DNA of 64,000 nucleotides from Desulfotomaculum copahuensis (GCF_001655685.1 NZ_LYVF01000184.1:1-64000), one strand, 5' to 3'; shown: positions 19,973 through 29,418, numbered from the stretch's first letter. Notes: generated by a model not told the origin, from the sequence alone. Made by a program: numbers and translations.

Positions 19973-20078
19973 ATGCATGGAATAAATACGCCTGCAATGA
20001 AGGAATTTATTTTGATTCGCCGAATAATAATAACAACTAATGGTGTGCATTATTTTTCTCAATCAAAAGTCCTTTTGC

Positions 20079-20108
20079 CCCAAGTGAGCAGTTATCTGCT
20101 CACTTGGG
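20079..20108. repeat. Perfect 13-bp inverted repeat with 4-nt loop
   Basis: CCCAAGTGAGCAG, TTAT, CTGCTCACTTGGG. Only AGTTTTC follows, so it could be a weak terminator or an operator. It lies about 105 nt upstream of the predicted yeiH transcription start. Confidence 0.85.
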
Positions 20109-20159
20109 AGTTTTCGGACCAGTGTGCATTTTTTGCCCGGAATGTGAACTTTTTTGCTC

Positions 20160-20207
20160 ATATTGTCGTCCGGACGACAATATTGATTTAACAATTGCAG
20201 GTATAAT
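20160..20207 (+). promoter_or_regulatory. Palindromic operator and promoter of the YeiH-family gene
   Basis: A perfect 24-bp palindrome (20160-20183, half-site ATATTGTCGTCC) ends where the -35 should be; TATAAT lies at 20202-20207. No good -35 exists at 16-18 nt spacing, so the palindrome is likely bound by a regulator, either an activator replacing the -35 or a repressor covering it. The regulator is not identified. Confidence 0.7.
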
Positions 20208-20315
20208 ACTTGTCATAAAGGGGGTGATCGATGGAAAGGGTGCGGCAGGCAAACCGGGGTTTCGCCCCGGACCGGTTGGTATTGTCATGGCTTGAAATCG
20301 CAAGGAGGGGTAAAG

Positions 20316-21734
20316 ATGCAGGGAGAAATAAACCTGCCCGATCCCAAGGGCCAGGGCGGTTTTTCACCCGCACCGGCACAAAAGCCGGCATCCATGGGCT
20401 GGAAGGAACTGTACCTGAAAGAAGACTGGTGGGCAATTTACCTGGGCATTCTTATTGTTATAATTTCGTTAATCGCCTTTTTCAACGGGAGTAATTTTGT
20501 CAAGTCGCTGGCCATCAATCCGGGCGGCCTCAAATGGTCTACTTTCGGCCAGTTGGCCGCACACTTCAGTACAAATTTGAACCTTTATATTATGCAATTA
20601 ATCTTCTGGCTGGTTGTTTTCGGTATTTCTACGGCGATTATGGGCATCAAACCGTCCAAATTCATTCCGTCGTTTATTTTGCTCTACATTCTTTCCATTA
20701 TAATGTTTGCCATCGGCGGATGGGTGAATGCACAAAAATTCAACCTGGAACCGCCTCTGGTGGCCTTGATCATCGGTCTGATCATCGCCAACGTGGTGCC
20801 GCTGCCCAGGTGGCTTTCCGAAGGTTTCCGGGTGGAGTATTATATCAAAACCGGTATTGTACTTCTTGGTGCGACATTTCCGATCAATCTGGTCGCTTCC
20901 GCCGGCCCGGTGGCGCTGCTGCAGGCCACCATCGTTTCCGTGTGTACCTGTCTGACCATCATGTATGTGGCCACCCGCTTTTTCGGCCTGGATCGCAGGT
21001 TTGCCGCCGTACTGGGCATGGGCGGGTCGGTTTGCGGCGTTTCCGCTTCCATGGCAGCCGCCAGTGCGGTGGGGGCGAAGAAGGAACACCTGTATGCTTC
21101 AGTGACTCTGGTGGTGGTTTGGGCACTGGTGATGATCCTGGCCCTGCCGTTTGTGTCCCGGGCGCTTCACCTGCCCGCCGGGGTGGCCGGGGCCTGGATC
21201 GGTACATCCGAATTTGCCGACGCGGCCGGTTTTGCCGCAGCTACTTCTTACGGGCACATGGCCGGCAACGAAAACGGGGCCATTCAGGCCTTTACATTGA
21301 TGAAAGTGATCGGCCGGGATATGTGGATCGGCATCTGGTCTTTCATCTTCGCCTTGATTGCCTGCCTCAAGTGGGAAAAGGAAGAGTGTGGCGTCAAACC
21401 GAGTGCGATGGAGATCTGGTGGCGTTTCCCGAAATTCGTGATCGGGTTTTTCATCGCTTCCATTTTTATGAGCGCCATTACCGCCGGTTTCCCAGCGGCC
21501 GAGTTCAAAAAGGTGGTTCAGCCGAACCTGATTGCGCCGATTACCTCACTGCGCACATGGGCCTTTATCTTTTGTTTTCTCAGCATCGGTTTGACCACCC
21601 GCTTCAAGGAGCTCAAGTCCACCGGCTGGAAACCGTTCGGCGCCTTTACGATCGGAGTGGCGGTCAATGTCCTGCTCGGGTTTTTGCTGTCCACCCTGGC
21701 GTTCCAGAGTTTCTGGTCCAAGCTCGGCAGGTAA
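20316..21734 (+). CDS. YeiH/UPF0324 family membrane transporter (putative sulfate/sulfonate exporter)
   Basis: A 472-residue protein with about 11-12 transmembrane segments after a cytosolic Pro-rich N-terminus. Family signatures are EYYIKTGIVLLGATFPINLV and the glycine/serine-rich GMGGSVCGVSASMAAASAVG helix, followed by GTSEFADAAGFAAATSYG. The family is named for putative sulfate export, supported mainly by regulation and genomic context, not transport assays. ATG 20316 has SD AAGGAGGGG. Its control region is elaborate, suggesting tight regulation, and an upstream ORF (ATG 20231) overlaps its start out of frame. A hairpin follows the stop. Confidence 0.88.
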   Translation: MQGEINLPDPKGQGGFSPAPAQKPASMGWKELYLKEDWWAIYLGILIVIISLIAFFNGSNFVKSLAINPGGLKWSTFGQLAAHFSTNLNLYIMQLIFWLVVFGISTAIMGIKPSKFIPSFILLYILSIIMFAIGGWVNAQKFNLEPPLVALIIGLIIANVVPLPRWLSEGFRVEYYIKTGIVLLGATFPINLVASAGPVALLQATIVSVCTCLTIMYVATRFFGLDRRFAAVLGMGGSVCGVSASMAAASAVGAKKEHLYASVTLVVVWALVMILALPFVSRALHLPAGVAGAWIGTSEFADAAGFAAATSYGHMAGNENGAIQAFTLMKVIGRDMWIGIWSFIFALIACLKWEKEECGVKPSAMEIWWRFPKFVIGFFIASIFMSAITAGFPAAEFKKVVQPNLIAPITSLRTWAFIFCFLSIGLTTRFKELKSTGWKPFGAFTIGVAVNVLLGFLLSTLAFQSFWSKLGR

Positions 21735-21744
21735 GCCTGTTTCG

Positions 21745-21773
21745 CCGGGGGGCGGGAGCCGCCCCCCGGTTTG
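21745..21773 (+). terminator. Terminator-like hairpin after the YeiH-family gene
   Basis: CCGGGGGGC/GCCCCCCGG stem followed by TTT only. Confidence 0.45.
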
Positions 21774-21877
21774 CCGCCTGAGCAAAAGCAATGTGCGGAA
21801 TGGTCCGGGACGGGCCGGGCGGTGAACAATCCGGGCGACGCGTTTGAGCGCAAATTATGTACGCGGGGGTTGGGGAA

Positions 21878-22075
21878 ATGAGAAAATGTGCCGACTGCCG
21901 GTATTTCTGCAATGATCCGGAATGGATTGAGAAAACTTTTCCCGCGCTGAACGTGCTCAGCTCCGCCTACGCATCGGTGCGGGCGGATGCCGGTGTGTGC
22001 CGGCGGCGCGGGCTGTTTTTGCCGCCGTGGCAAACATGCCGGGAATTTGAAAGTGAAAAGGCAAACTGCCGCTGA
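21878..22075 (+). CDS. Small Cys-rich protein, unknown
   Basis: A 65-residue protein with MRKCADCRYFCND at the N-terminus and GVCRRRG...PWQTCREFE at the C-terminus. The five Cys include a CxxC near the start and two later Cys, a spacing that suggests a zinc site or redox pair. ATG 21878 has the GGGGG tract 8 nt upstream; ATG 21857 is in frame but lacks an SD. No known partner; the transporter gene upstream ends in a hairpin, so it is probably a separate unit. I do not recognise a named family. Confidence 0.6.
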   Translation: MRKCADCRYFCNDPEWIEKTFPALNVLSSAYASVRADAGVCRRRGLFLPPWQTCREFESEKANCR

Positions 22076-22757
22076 TGTTTCCAGATGCGCCGCCCGGCCT
22101 GCCGGAAGGCCGTTGTACCGGTGGTGACGGTCTGCTGCCATTGAGCCGGGGAAAGCCCGCCGTTTGCCGCCTGTTTTTTACAAAGTGCCGGGGAAGCGGC
22201 TTTCACGGCTTTAACAAGTGCCGGCGGGCAGGGAGTTGCCGGTTCCGTCACGGAGTATAAAATTTAAAGCTGCCCGTTATGACGGGCATACATTGGATGA
22301 GGCAGTTATATTCCAGGCGGCTGGAATATAACTGTTTTTTATACCGGAAAAGGGGCTATGTGCGGGAGATGTTTGTTTACCGGCCGGGGCTGACCGCCGG
22401 GTCTTTTTTGTCATCCGTGGCAGGAATTTGTTGCCGGGGCAAGAATAATAATATCTTGTGCCCGCCGGCCTAAATAGGGTTACCTGTTTCCGGACAAGCT
22501 AGATTAAGTCATACGCCCGGTCCGGAGCTTCATGTTTCCGGAAACAGGCCGGGTTAAGGCGCACGGGCATGCCGCCGGACTGGAAGATGCCGGCGGGGAT
22601 GAGTGGTGGGCGTCAACCGCTTGCGCTGTTGCGTATAAAATGAAAAGCCATTTTAAACACAGTGCGGCTTCAATTGCGTCCGCTGCACCTTTCGGGACCG
22701 GCGCCTTCACCGCCCGGTTGAGCGGAACGGAGATGACGGGTTCCGGTTGGTGCGGCG
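22076..22757. other. 682-nt region without a supported gene
   Basis: Contents are a small hairpin (22271-22288), a strong terminator (22303-22340), and TGTTTCCGGA at 22485-22494 and 22533-22542. The second copy extends into the palindrome GTTTCCGGAAAC (22534-22545), and CCTGTTTCCGGA (22483-22494) pairs perfectly with 22537-22548. A TATAAA near 22634 lacks a -35. Some unannotated RNA may be made here. Confidence 0.5.
22303..22340 (+). terminator. Very strong Rho-independent terminator
   Basis: A perfect 13-bp stem (22303-22315 with 22322-22334), loop GGCGGC, then T6. A smaller TGCCCGT/ACGGGCA hairpin lies just upstream. It is 230 nt after the nearest gene. Confidence 0.92.
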
Positions 22758-23657
22758 ATGTACCAGGGTACCGCGGGCTGGAGGGTGATCTGGTTGTTGC
22801 TGGGCGCTCTGGCCGAGTTTTTGGGCGTGACCGCCGGGGTGGTGCTGACCGCCCTGGGACTGGATCTTTTCCTGATTCCCAATAAAATTGCCGCCGGTGG
22901 CGTCAGCGGCCTGGCCACGGTCATTCACTACCTCACCGGTTCCCCGGTCGGTCTGACCATGCTGGTTTTAAACGTGCCGTTGTTTGCCATGGGCATTTAC
23001 CGGCTGGGGTTGAAGTTCGGCTTCCGTTCCCTGTATGGCACGATCAGCCTTTCCCTTTTCGTTGACGGCCTGGCCCGCTACCTGCCGGTACCCACCCACA
23101 ATCCCCTGCTGGCCGGCATTTTCGGCGGGGTGCTGGTCGGCCTGGGCCTGGGTCTGGTTTTCCGTTACCGGGGCACCACCGGGGGCACCGACCTGGCGGC
23201 GGCCGTACTGCGTACATATACCGGGGCCAATGTGGGCCAGTTGCTTTTCCTGGTGGACGGCCTGGTGGTGTTGTTTGCCGGTTTCAGCTTTCATTCCTGG
23301 GAACTGGCCATGTACGCCCTGATTACCATTTTCATCACTTCCTGGTTGATCGACCTGGTACAGGAAGGGATCAGCTACACCAAGGCTTTTTTCATCATTT
23401 CGGAGCGCATTGAGCAAATGGCGCCCGTCATCCTGCAGGAAATGAACCGGGGCGCCACCGCCTTGCAGGCCCGGGGCATGTATTCCGGGGCGGCGCGGGA
23501 AGTGCTCTTTGTGGTGGTCAACCGTTCCGAGGTGACTGCTTTGAAAGATCTGGTCTACCGGACGGATCCGCATGCATTTGTGGTGCTGGCCGATGTGCAC
23601 GAGGTGCTCGGGGAGGGCTTCAAACAGTGGCAGAAATACCGTCCGCCGCTCAGTTGA
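22758..23657 (+). CDS. YitT family membrane protein (DUF161 + DUF2179)
   Basis: A 299-residue protein: five or six transmembrane segments in residues 10-200 and a cytosolic DUF2179 domain at about 215-295 (FFIISERIEQMAPVILQEMNRGAT and DPHAFVVLADVHEVLGEGF). Signatures of the family are LFLIPNKIAAGGVSGLATV and RYRGTTGGTDLAAA. The function of YitT proteins is not established. ATG 22758 has only a weak GGTTGGTG as SD, so the start is less sure. It precedes the split transketolase genes, a proximity without obvious meaning. Confidence 0.9.
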   Translation: MYQGTAGWRVIWLLLGALAEFLGVTAGVVLTALGLDLFLIPNKIAAGGVSGLATVIHYLTGSPVGLTMLVLNVPLFAMGIYRLGLKFGFRSLYGTISLSLFVDGLARYLPVPTHNPLLAGIFGGVLVGLGLGLVFRYRGTTGGTDLAAAVLRTYTGANVGQLLFLVDGLVVLFAGFSFHSWELAMYALITIFITSWLIDLVQEGISYTKAFFIISERIEQMAPVILQEMNRGATALQARGMYSGAAREVLFVVVNRSEVTALKDLVYRTDPHAFVVLADVHEVLGEGFKQWQKYRPPLS

Positions 23658-23835
23658 CGACGTTTGCCGGCGCTCACAGCGGCACCTGGCGCGGGCGCCG
23701 CCCGGCGCAGGAATGAGCAAGCGGCCCCGGCCGCATGACGCCGCCGGTTTTGCACTTTTGCGGTGCCAACCGTTGCCGGCGCCGTCTTTGTATGCCGAAC
23801 AAGTTGCGCCCGTAAGATTTGCGGTAAGGAGGAAA

Positions 23836-24663
23836 ATGCAAGTGGCAACGCAGGAAGAAATCACCCGCCTGGAGGAAAAGGCCAGGCAGTTGCGCCGGCA
23901 CATCATCCGGATGACCGGGGCGGCCGGTTCGGGGCATCCCGGCGGTTCCCTGTCGGCGGCCGACATTGTGGCCGCCCTGTATTTCCATTTTTTGTGCCTG
24001 GACCCGGCGCGGCCGGACTGGCCGGACCGGGACCGCTTCGTGCTTTCCAAGGGCCACGCCGCCCCGGTGCTCTACGCCGCCCTGGCCGAGCGGGGCTATT
24101 TCCCGGTGGACGAACTGCTCACCCTGCGCCGCCTGGGCAGCCGCCTGCAGGGCCACCCGGACATGAAGCACCTGCCCGGGGTGGAGATGTCCACCGGTTC
24201 CCTGGGACAGGGGTTGGCGGCGGCCAACGGCATGGCGCTGGCCGGCCGGTTGGACGGCCGGGACTACCGGGTCTACGCCCTGCTGGGCGACGGCGAGATC
24301 CAGGAAGGGATGATCTGGGAGGCGGCCATGGCGGCGGCTCACTATAAGCTGGATCATGTTACGGCATTTCTGGACCACAATGGTTTTCAAATTGACGGTC
24401 CCACCCGGCAGGTGATGTCCCCCGAACCGGTGGCCGACAAATGGCGTGCTTTCGGCTGGGACGTGCAGGTGATCGACGGTCACGACATGGCCGCCATTCT
24501 GCAGGCGGTGGAAAAAGCCCGCGCGGTTACGGGCCGGCCGCAGATGATCGTGGCTGAAACAGTGAAGGGCAAGGGCTGTTCCTTTATGGAAAACCAGGTG
24601 GGCTGGCACGGCGTGGCGCCCAAACCGGACGAGGTGGAAAGGGCGCTGGCCGAACTGGCGTAA
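23836..24663 (+). CDS. Transketolase, N-terminal subunit
   Basis: A 275-residue thiamine-diphosphate-binding half. SGHPGGSLSAADIVAALYFH, SKGHAAPVLYAALAERGYF and GDGEIQEGMIWEAAM (the GDG motif for Mg-ThDP) are all present. It forms the active enzyme with the C-terminal subunit encoded 165 nt downstream; two-gene transketolases are common in Clostridia and archaea. TAAGGAGG (23825-23832) is 3 nt from ATG 23836 and 9 nt from the in-frame GTG 23842, so GTG may be the true start. It serves the non-oxidative pentose phosphate pathway. Confidence 0.95.
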   Translation: MQVATQEEITRLEEKARQLRRHIIRMTGAAGSGHPGGSLSAADIVAALYFHFLCLDPARPDWPDRDRFVLSKGHAAPVLYAALAERGYFPVDELLTLRRLGSRLQGHPDMKHLPGVEMSTGSLGQGLAAANGMALAGRLDGRDYRVYALLGDGEIQEGMIWEAAMAAAHYKLDHVTAFLDHNGFQIDGPTRQVMSPEPVADKWRAFGWDVQVIDGHDMAAILQAVEKARAVTGRPQMIVAETVKGKGCSFMENQVGWHGVAPKPDEVERALAELA

Positions 24664-24828
24664 GCCCGCCGTGCAGATATAAATGCCACCCGTACGGCAC
24701 GAGCCGGGATGGAAAAGACCGGTCTCGTCCGGTGCGAACCGCTGCAGGAAGCTGTTGCCGGCCCGGGAACGGAAAACCCCTCCGCCGGATGCGGGAACAG
24801 GATTTATGTGTACAGGAGGAAATCAGTG

Positions 24829-25773
24829 ATGAAAAAAGTCGCCACCCGGGAGGCGTACGGCGAGGCGCTGCTGGAATTGGGCCGGGAAAACCCGGACGTG
24901 GTGGTGCTGGACGCCGACCTGGCCAAGTCCACCAAAACCTTTGACTTCGGCAAGCACTTCCCGGAACGTTTTTTTGACATGGGCATCGCCGAGCAGAACA
25001 TGATCGGCACGGCGGCCGGCCTGGCCGCGGCCGGAAAAATCCCTTTCTGCAGTTCTTTCGCCATTTTTGCCACCGGCCGCGCCTTTGAACAGGTACGCAA
25101 CAGTGTGGCCTACCCGCATCTGAACGTCAAGATTGCCGCCAGCCACGCCGGGGTCACGGTGGGTGAGGACGGCGGTTCCCACCAGTCGGTGGAGGACATC
25201 GCCCTGATGCGCGTCCTGCCCGGCATGACCGTGTTCGTGCCCGCCGACGCGGTAGAAACCAGGGCGGCGGTGCGGGCGGCGGCGGGCATGAACGGTCCGG
25301 TGTACATCCGTCTGGGCCGGCCGGGCGTGCCCGTGCTGCATGAGCAAAGTCTTGACTTTAAGCCCGGCCGGGCGATAAAATTGCGCGACGGCGGGGACGC
25401 CGCCATCTTTGCCACCGGCATCATGGTCTCCATGGCCCTGGAGGCGGCGGAAATCCTGACCGGCGAAGGTATCGGGGTGCGCGTGCTGGACATGCACACG
25501 ATCAAGCCGCTGGACGAAGCGGCGGTATTGCAGGCGGCAAAAGAGACGGGGGCCATTGTCACCGCCGAGGAGCACAGCATAATCGGCGGTCTGGGCGGGG
25601 CGGTGGCCGAGACGGTATGCGCCTCCCACCCGGTGCCCGTTTACCGCGTCGGCCTGTCCGACGTATTCGGCGAGTCGGGTAAACCGGCGGAGTTGCTGGA
25701 GAGGTTCGGTTTGACGCCTGCCCGCCTGGTGACGGCGGTGCAGGAAGTGCTCAAGCAGAAAGCTGCGCTTTGA
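24829..25773 (+). CDS. Transketolase, C-terminal subunit
   Basis: A 314-residue pyrimidine-binding and C-terminal half. DADLAKSTKT, the FDMGIAEQNMIGTAAGLA segment with the Glu that activates thiamine, and GEDGGSHQSVEDIALMR are typical. ATG 24829 lies 9 nt after AGGAGG (24814-24819); GTG 24826 directly before it is an alternative. It pairs with the upstream subunit to transfer two-carbon units between sugar phosphates. 1-deoxyxylulose-5-phosphate synthase is related but is a single chain. Confidence 0.95.
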   Translation: MKKVATREAYGEALLELGRENPDVVVLDADLAKSTKTFDFGKHFPERFFDMGIAEQNMIGTAAGLAAAGKIPFCSSFAIFATGRAFEQVRNSVAYPHLNVKIAASHAGVTVGEDGGSHQSVEDIALMRVLPGMTVFVPADAVETRAAVRAAAGMNGPVYIRLGRPGVPVLHEQSLDFKPGRAIKLRDGGDAAIFATGIMVSMALEAAEILTGEGIGVRVLDMHTIKPLDEAAVLQAAKETGAIVTAEEHSIIGGLGGAVAETVCASHPVPVYRVGLSDVFGESGKPAELLERFGLTPARLVTAVQEVLKQKAAL

Positions 25774-26222
25774 TACCGGCGCTGAAGAAGGTGCCCGCGA
25801 ATAATATTGTGTTTTGAAGCCGGCGGCCGGCGGCAAAAACAGGTATAATACGGTCCGGGTTTTTCACACCGCCAAAGTATGTCTAAAACCTGCTTCAGCG
25901 TGCTGCAAAAAAGGCATAAGACCTCCGGTCTTATGAACCGGGAGCAACCGCACCGCCACCACCCCGTGTGTGTCCGGAACAGGTGCGCTCCGGCCGGGGC
26001 GCCGGGAATGCATAAATGTGTGCGTTTGATTGAACTTCCGGCGTGTCCGTTTTCTGGCCGGGTGATCAGGATGTTGCAGGAATTTTTCTACAGCCCTGCC
26101 CGTTTCCCGGGCAGGTTGTTTCATTTTTTTGGGTTTTTAAGAGGATCTAAGGAATTGTTGTCGAAGTGAATGGTGTTGACAGACGGCATCATGGCTATGA
26201 CATCAGATTTGAGGTGTTTGGA
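25774..26222. other. Intergenic region before ftsE
   Basis: 449 nt. TATAAT at 25844-25849 lacks a -35. A CATAAGACC/GGTCTTATG hairpin lies at about 25914-25934, followed 160 nt later by a terminator (26095-26130). TTGACA at 26176-26181 has no good -10. A small transcript ending at the terminator is possible. Confidence 0.5.
26095..26130 (+). terminator. Rho-independent terminator before ftsE
   Basis: CCTGCCCG/CGGGCAGG stem, 5-nt loop, then TTGTTTCATTTTTTT. Confidence 0.8.
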
Positions 26223-26909
26223 ATGATCCGCTTTTATGGAGTAAGCAAGGTTTACCAGAACGGTGTCACTGCTTTGAACAATATCAACCTGCATATCCGC
26301 AAAGGGGAATTTCTGTTCCTGGTCGGTCCCAGCGGAGCGGGCAAATCCACCCTGACCAAATTGATTTTTCGCGAAGAGTTGCCCACCAGGGGGCAGGTGA
26401 TCTTCAGCGGCAAAAATGTGGCCCGGATGCGTCACGGTGAAATACCCTACCTGCGCCGCAAAATCGGCATGGTCTTTCAGGACTTCCGCCTGTTGCCCCA
26501 GAAGAAAGTGTGGGAAAATGTGGCTTTTGCGCTGGAGGTGACCGGCGTTTCCCGCCGGGAGATCAAGCGCCGGGTGCCCGAGGCGCTGAAAATGGTTGGA
26601 CTGGAGGACAAGGCGGGCATGCTGCCCACCCAGTTGTCCGGCGGTGAGCAGCAGCGCGTGGGCATCGCCCGGGCGATGATCAACAATCCGTCGTTGCTGG
26701 TGGCCGATGAACCTACAGGCAACCTGGATCCAGAAACATCCTGGGAGTTGATGAACCTTTTCCAGGAAATCAACCAACGGGGAACCACCATTATTATGGC
26801 CACCCACGCCTGGGACATTGTGGACAAGCTGAAAAAGCGGGTGGTGGCCCTGAATTGCGGGCAAATCGTCCGGGATGAGGAAGGCGGGGGATACCGGGAT
26901 GAGGCTTAG
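26223..26909 (+). CDS. ftsE: Cell division ATP-binding protein FtsE
   Basis: A 228-residue ABC ATPase. Walker [11 protein letters not shown]-loop FQDFRLL, signature LSGGEQQRV and Walker [13 protein letters not shown] are intact. It binds FtsX on the cytoplasmic face and, by ATP hydrolysis, activates peptidoglycan hydrolases outside. ATG 26223 is chosen from the alignment start [11 protein letters not shown]; the SD GAGGTG is rather far. The gene overlaps ftsX by 11 nt, implying translational coupling. Confidence 0.97.
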   Translation: MIRFYGVSKVYQNGVTALNNINLHIRKGEFLFLVGPSGAGKSTLTKLIFREELPTRGQVIFSGKNVARMRHGEIPYLRRKIGMVFQDFRLLPQKKVWENVAFALEVTGVSRREIKRRVPEALKMVGLEDKAGMLPTQLSGGEQQRVGIARAMINNPSLLVADEPTGNLDPETSWELMNLFQEINQRGTTIIMATHAWDIVDKLKKRVVALNCGQIVRDEEGGGYRDEA

Positions 26910-27786
26910 CACCATCGGCTATTACTTCCGGGAGGCCTTCTCGTCCCTGGTGCGCAACAGCTGGCTTTCCCTGGCCTCGGTGGGCACAGTCACCGTTTCT
27001 CTTTTGATTCTGGGTTTTTCGCTGTTGCTGGTCCTGAACGCCGACCGCATGGCCGCTACACTGGAATCCAGCGTGGAAATCAGTGCTTTTTTGCACAGCG
27101 GTGTCAAACAGGCACAAATCACTTCCCTGGAGCAGGAAATCAAAGCACTGCCGGGGGTGACGGAAGTGCGCTACGTCTCCAAGGAGCAGGCGCTGACCGA
27201 AATGCGGCAGAGTTTCGGTCAGCGTAAGGATATTTTGGACGGTCTGGACAAGGACAACCCTTTGCCCGACGCCTTCCGGATCAAGACGCAGCAGGCCGGG
27301 CAGGTGCCCGGCGTGGCGGCGAAGATTCAAACCTTCTCCGGGGTGGACGAGGTGCGTTACGGCCGGGGAGTGGTGGAAAAGCTGCTCGCCGTGACCCACT
27401 GGATCCGGGTGGCCGGAATGGCGATCATGATTGCCCTGGCGGCGGCGGCGGTTTTTCTCATTTCCACCACCATCCGCATGTCCGTTTTCGCCCGGCGCCG
27501 TGAGATCAGCATCATGAAATTTCTCGGGGCGACCAACTGGTTTGTACGCTTTCCTTTCCTGTTGGAAGGGATGGTGCTGGGTCTGGCCGGTTCCCTTTTG
27601 GCCGGACTGGCCGTCTATTTCGGTTATTTTTCCCTGGCGCGGCATGTCAACGAAACATTGCCATTCATTCCCCTGGTCACCGGCATGCAGTACCTGCTCA
27701 TCATGCTTGGCGGCCTGATCGCCCTGGGTTTGCTCATCGGTGCCCTGGGCAGTGCCATTTCCATCCGTCGCTTTTTGAATGTTTAA
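26899..27786 (+). CDS. ftsX: Cell division membrane protein FtsX
   Basis: A 295-residue protein with a TM near residues 22-45, an extracellular domain to about 165, and three further TM helices to the C-terminus, as in Fts[13 protein letters not shown]-type cytosolic turn appears here as [19 protein letters not shown]. It overlaps ftsE and is followed 21 nt later by an M23 peptidase gene that it probably controls. GGGGG upstream is the likely SD. Confidence 0.96.
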   Translation: MRLSTIGYYFREAFSSLVRNSWLSLASVGTVTVSLLILGFSLLLVLNADRMAATLESSVEISAFLHSGVKQAQITSLEQEIKALPGVTEVRYVSKEQALTEMRQSFGQRKDILDGLDKDNPLPDAFRIKTQQAGQVPGVAAKIQTFSGVDEVRYGRGVVEKLLAVTHWIRVAGMAIMIALAAAAVFLISTTIRMSVFARRREISIMKFLGATNWFVRFPFLLEGMVLGLAGSLLAGLAVYFGYFSLARHVNETLPFIPLVTGMQYLLIMLGGLIALGLLIGALGSAISIRRFLNV

Positions 27787-27807
27787 GAATTCCGGGAGGG
27801 GGAGCCA

Positions 27808-28938
27808 GTGCGGATGCCGGGAAAAAAGCTGGTTGCCTTGTTGTTGACGCTGCTCCTGTCCGGCGCCGGTACGGGTGTGGCCCGGGGCGCCGGTTTGCAG
27901 GACCAACTGGATCAGACCAGGCAGGAATTGCAACAGCAGCAGCAACAGGTCAATCAGTCACAAAGGGAAGTCAAGGGATACGCCGACCAGGTGGCTCAAT
28001 CCGAGCAATCCCTTACCGCCACGCAGAACAAGCTGCATGATTTAAATCAAAATTTAAAGTCGGCCCAGGTGGACATCAACCGTACCCGGGCGGCGCTGCA
28101 GCAGGCCGAGGCGCGCCTGGCGGCAAGCACGCAGATGATGGATCAACGGTTGCGGGATGTTTACCAGTCCGGCCAGGTGAGCTATCTGGAGGTTTTACTG
28201 GAAGCCAGAAGCTTCGGCGATTTTATCAACCGCTATGAATTGTTGAAGCGGGTGGTGGCGCGGGATGTACATATAGTCAGCGACTTTACCGCCCGGCGGC
28301 AGGAGGTGGCCGATCAAAAGGCCCGCCTGGAGCAGCGGCGCAACCGGATTCAGTCGTTGATCGCGCAGCAGGAAGCCGTCCGGCAGCAACTGGCGCAGCA
28401 GCAGGCGCAGCAGAAAGTGCTGCTGGCCTCGGCCAGGCAGGAACTCAGCCGCCATGAGGATGCGGCCGACCGTTTGAAGGCACAGGAAGAGGAGATTCTG
28501 CGCCAGATTGCCCTGGAACAGGCCAGGAACAACCCCTCGCCGGCGCGGGGGGGCGCGTTCAGCTGGCCGCTGCCCGGATACACGAATATCTCATCTCCAT
28601 TCGGCAACCGCGAACATCCCATCCTGGGTTACACGCGCCTGCATAACGGCATTGACATTCCGGCCCCCACCGGCACGCCCATTCATGCCGCCCAGGCCGG
28701 TACGGTCATTTATGCCGGCTATATGAGCGGTTACGGCAATGTGGTCATGATTGACCACGGCGGCGGCGTTACCACCCTGTACGCCCACCAGTCCGCCATC
28801 CTGGTCTCCCGCGGCCAGGAGGTAAGCCGGGGGCAGGTGATCGGCCGGGTGGGCAGTACCGGTTTATCCACCGGACCGCACCTGCATTTTACAGTGATGG
28901 TCAACGGGACGGCGGTGAATCCCCTGTCCTATGTTTAG
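27808..28938 (+). CDS. Secreted coiled-coil M23 peptidase (FtsEX-linked, EnvC/PcsB-like layout)
   Basis: A 376-residue protein: signal peptide (residues 1-28), long Gln-rich coiled coil (about 30-245) and a LytM/M23 domain (about 260-376). The zinc ligands are present: HNGID (about 278-282) and HLHF (about 357-360). So, unlike E. coli EnvC which is degenerate, this should cut peptidoglycan cross-bridges itself. The coiled coil is the part that meets FtsX in related systems. GTG 27808 is 4-5 nt after GGAGGGGGA; ATG 27814 is an alternative. Its position right after ftsEX supports the coupling. Confidence 0.94.
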   Translation: MRMPGKKLVALLLTLLLSGAGTGVARGAGLQDQLDQTRQELQQQQQQVNQSQREVKGYADQVAQSEQSLTATQNKLHDLNQNLKSAQVDINRTRAALQQAEARLAASTQMMDQRLRDVYQSGQVSYLEVLLEARSFGDFINRYELLKRVVARDVHIVSDFTARRQEVADQKARLEQRRNRIQSLIAQQEAVRQQLAQQQAQQKVLLASARQELSRHEDAADRLKAQEEEILRQIALEQARNNPSPARGGAFSWPLPGYTNISSPFGNREHPILGYTRLHNGIDIPAPTGTPIHAAQAGTVIYAGYMSGYGNVVMIDHGGGVTTLYAHQSAILVSRGQEVSRGQVIGRVGSTGLSTGPHLHFTVMVNGTAVNPLSYV

Positions 28939-29184
28939 GAAACAGCACCCTGTTTGGGAAAAATACCGCTACCGGTAAACCGCCGGCCGATATGCCGCGG
29001 GAAGCCTTAGGCCGCCCCGGACGGTGGAGAAAACCATCGCTGCCGGGTATTACATATTGACTGATCATGGGATGATCCGCCGGCAGCGGTTCTTTAAAAG
29101 TTGCCGGGCATCATGCAGCAATTGATATTTCGGCCGGCGGCGCGGCGGATTGTTTGACGGCGCAGCCGGGGTTGCGGCTAAAAC

Positions 29185-29242
29185 AACGGTAAAAGCAGGC
29201 GGGGCGGAAGAAATATTGTCCGTCCCGCCTGGTTTTACCGTT
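29185..29242 (+). terminator. Long hairpin, likely terminator
   Basis: A 19-bp stem with one mismatch (29185-29203 with 29224-29242) has a GC-rich upper part and an AAAA/TTTT step, so the TTTT after the GC core can act as the release tract in either direction. Confidence 0.55.
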
Positions 29243-29392
29243 TATCCGGTCATATAAAGTTCCGGTTGCCTGACAACCATAAAAACTTGCCGGTTGTTTT
29301 CCGCCGGCGGCGTGACGATTGAAACCCCCCCTCCCACTGACGGGTGTTTTCCTTTATATTGACGGGGATGAATTTTCTTCCTGTTGTTGTAA

Positions 29393-29418
29393 TTGACTGC
29401 CCGATGATGTAGTATAAT
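29393..29418 (+). promoter_or_regulatory. Possible ctpA promoter with short spacer
   Basis: TATAAT (29413-29418) is perfect, but TTGACT (29393-29398) is only 14 nt away. Confidence 0.35.

Larger units (their letters stand above)
19973..20315. other. Control region upstream of the YeiH-family gene
   Basis: About 340 nt, AT-rich compared with the window. It holds a 13-bp hairpin, a 24-bp palindrome, a TATAAT, a strong SD with an upstream ORF start (ATG 20231), and a CCGGGG/CCCCGG stem at about 20251-20268. A direct repeat of TGTGCATT plus a T-run occurs near 20043 and 20122. Confidence 0.7.

Noticed and set aside
22075-22260. 61-codon frame overlapping the stop of the Cys-rich gene (TGATG)
   Set aside because: Possible coupling, but no SD of its own and random-looking composition.
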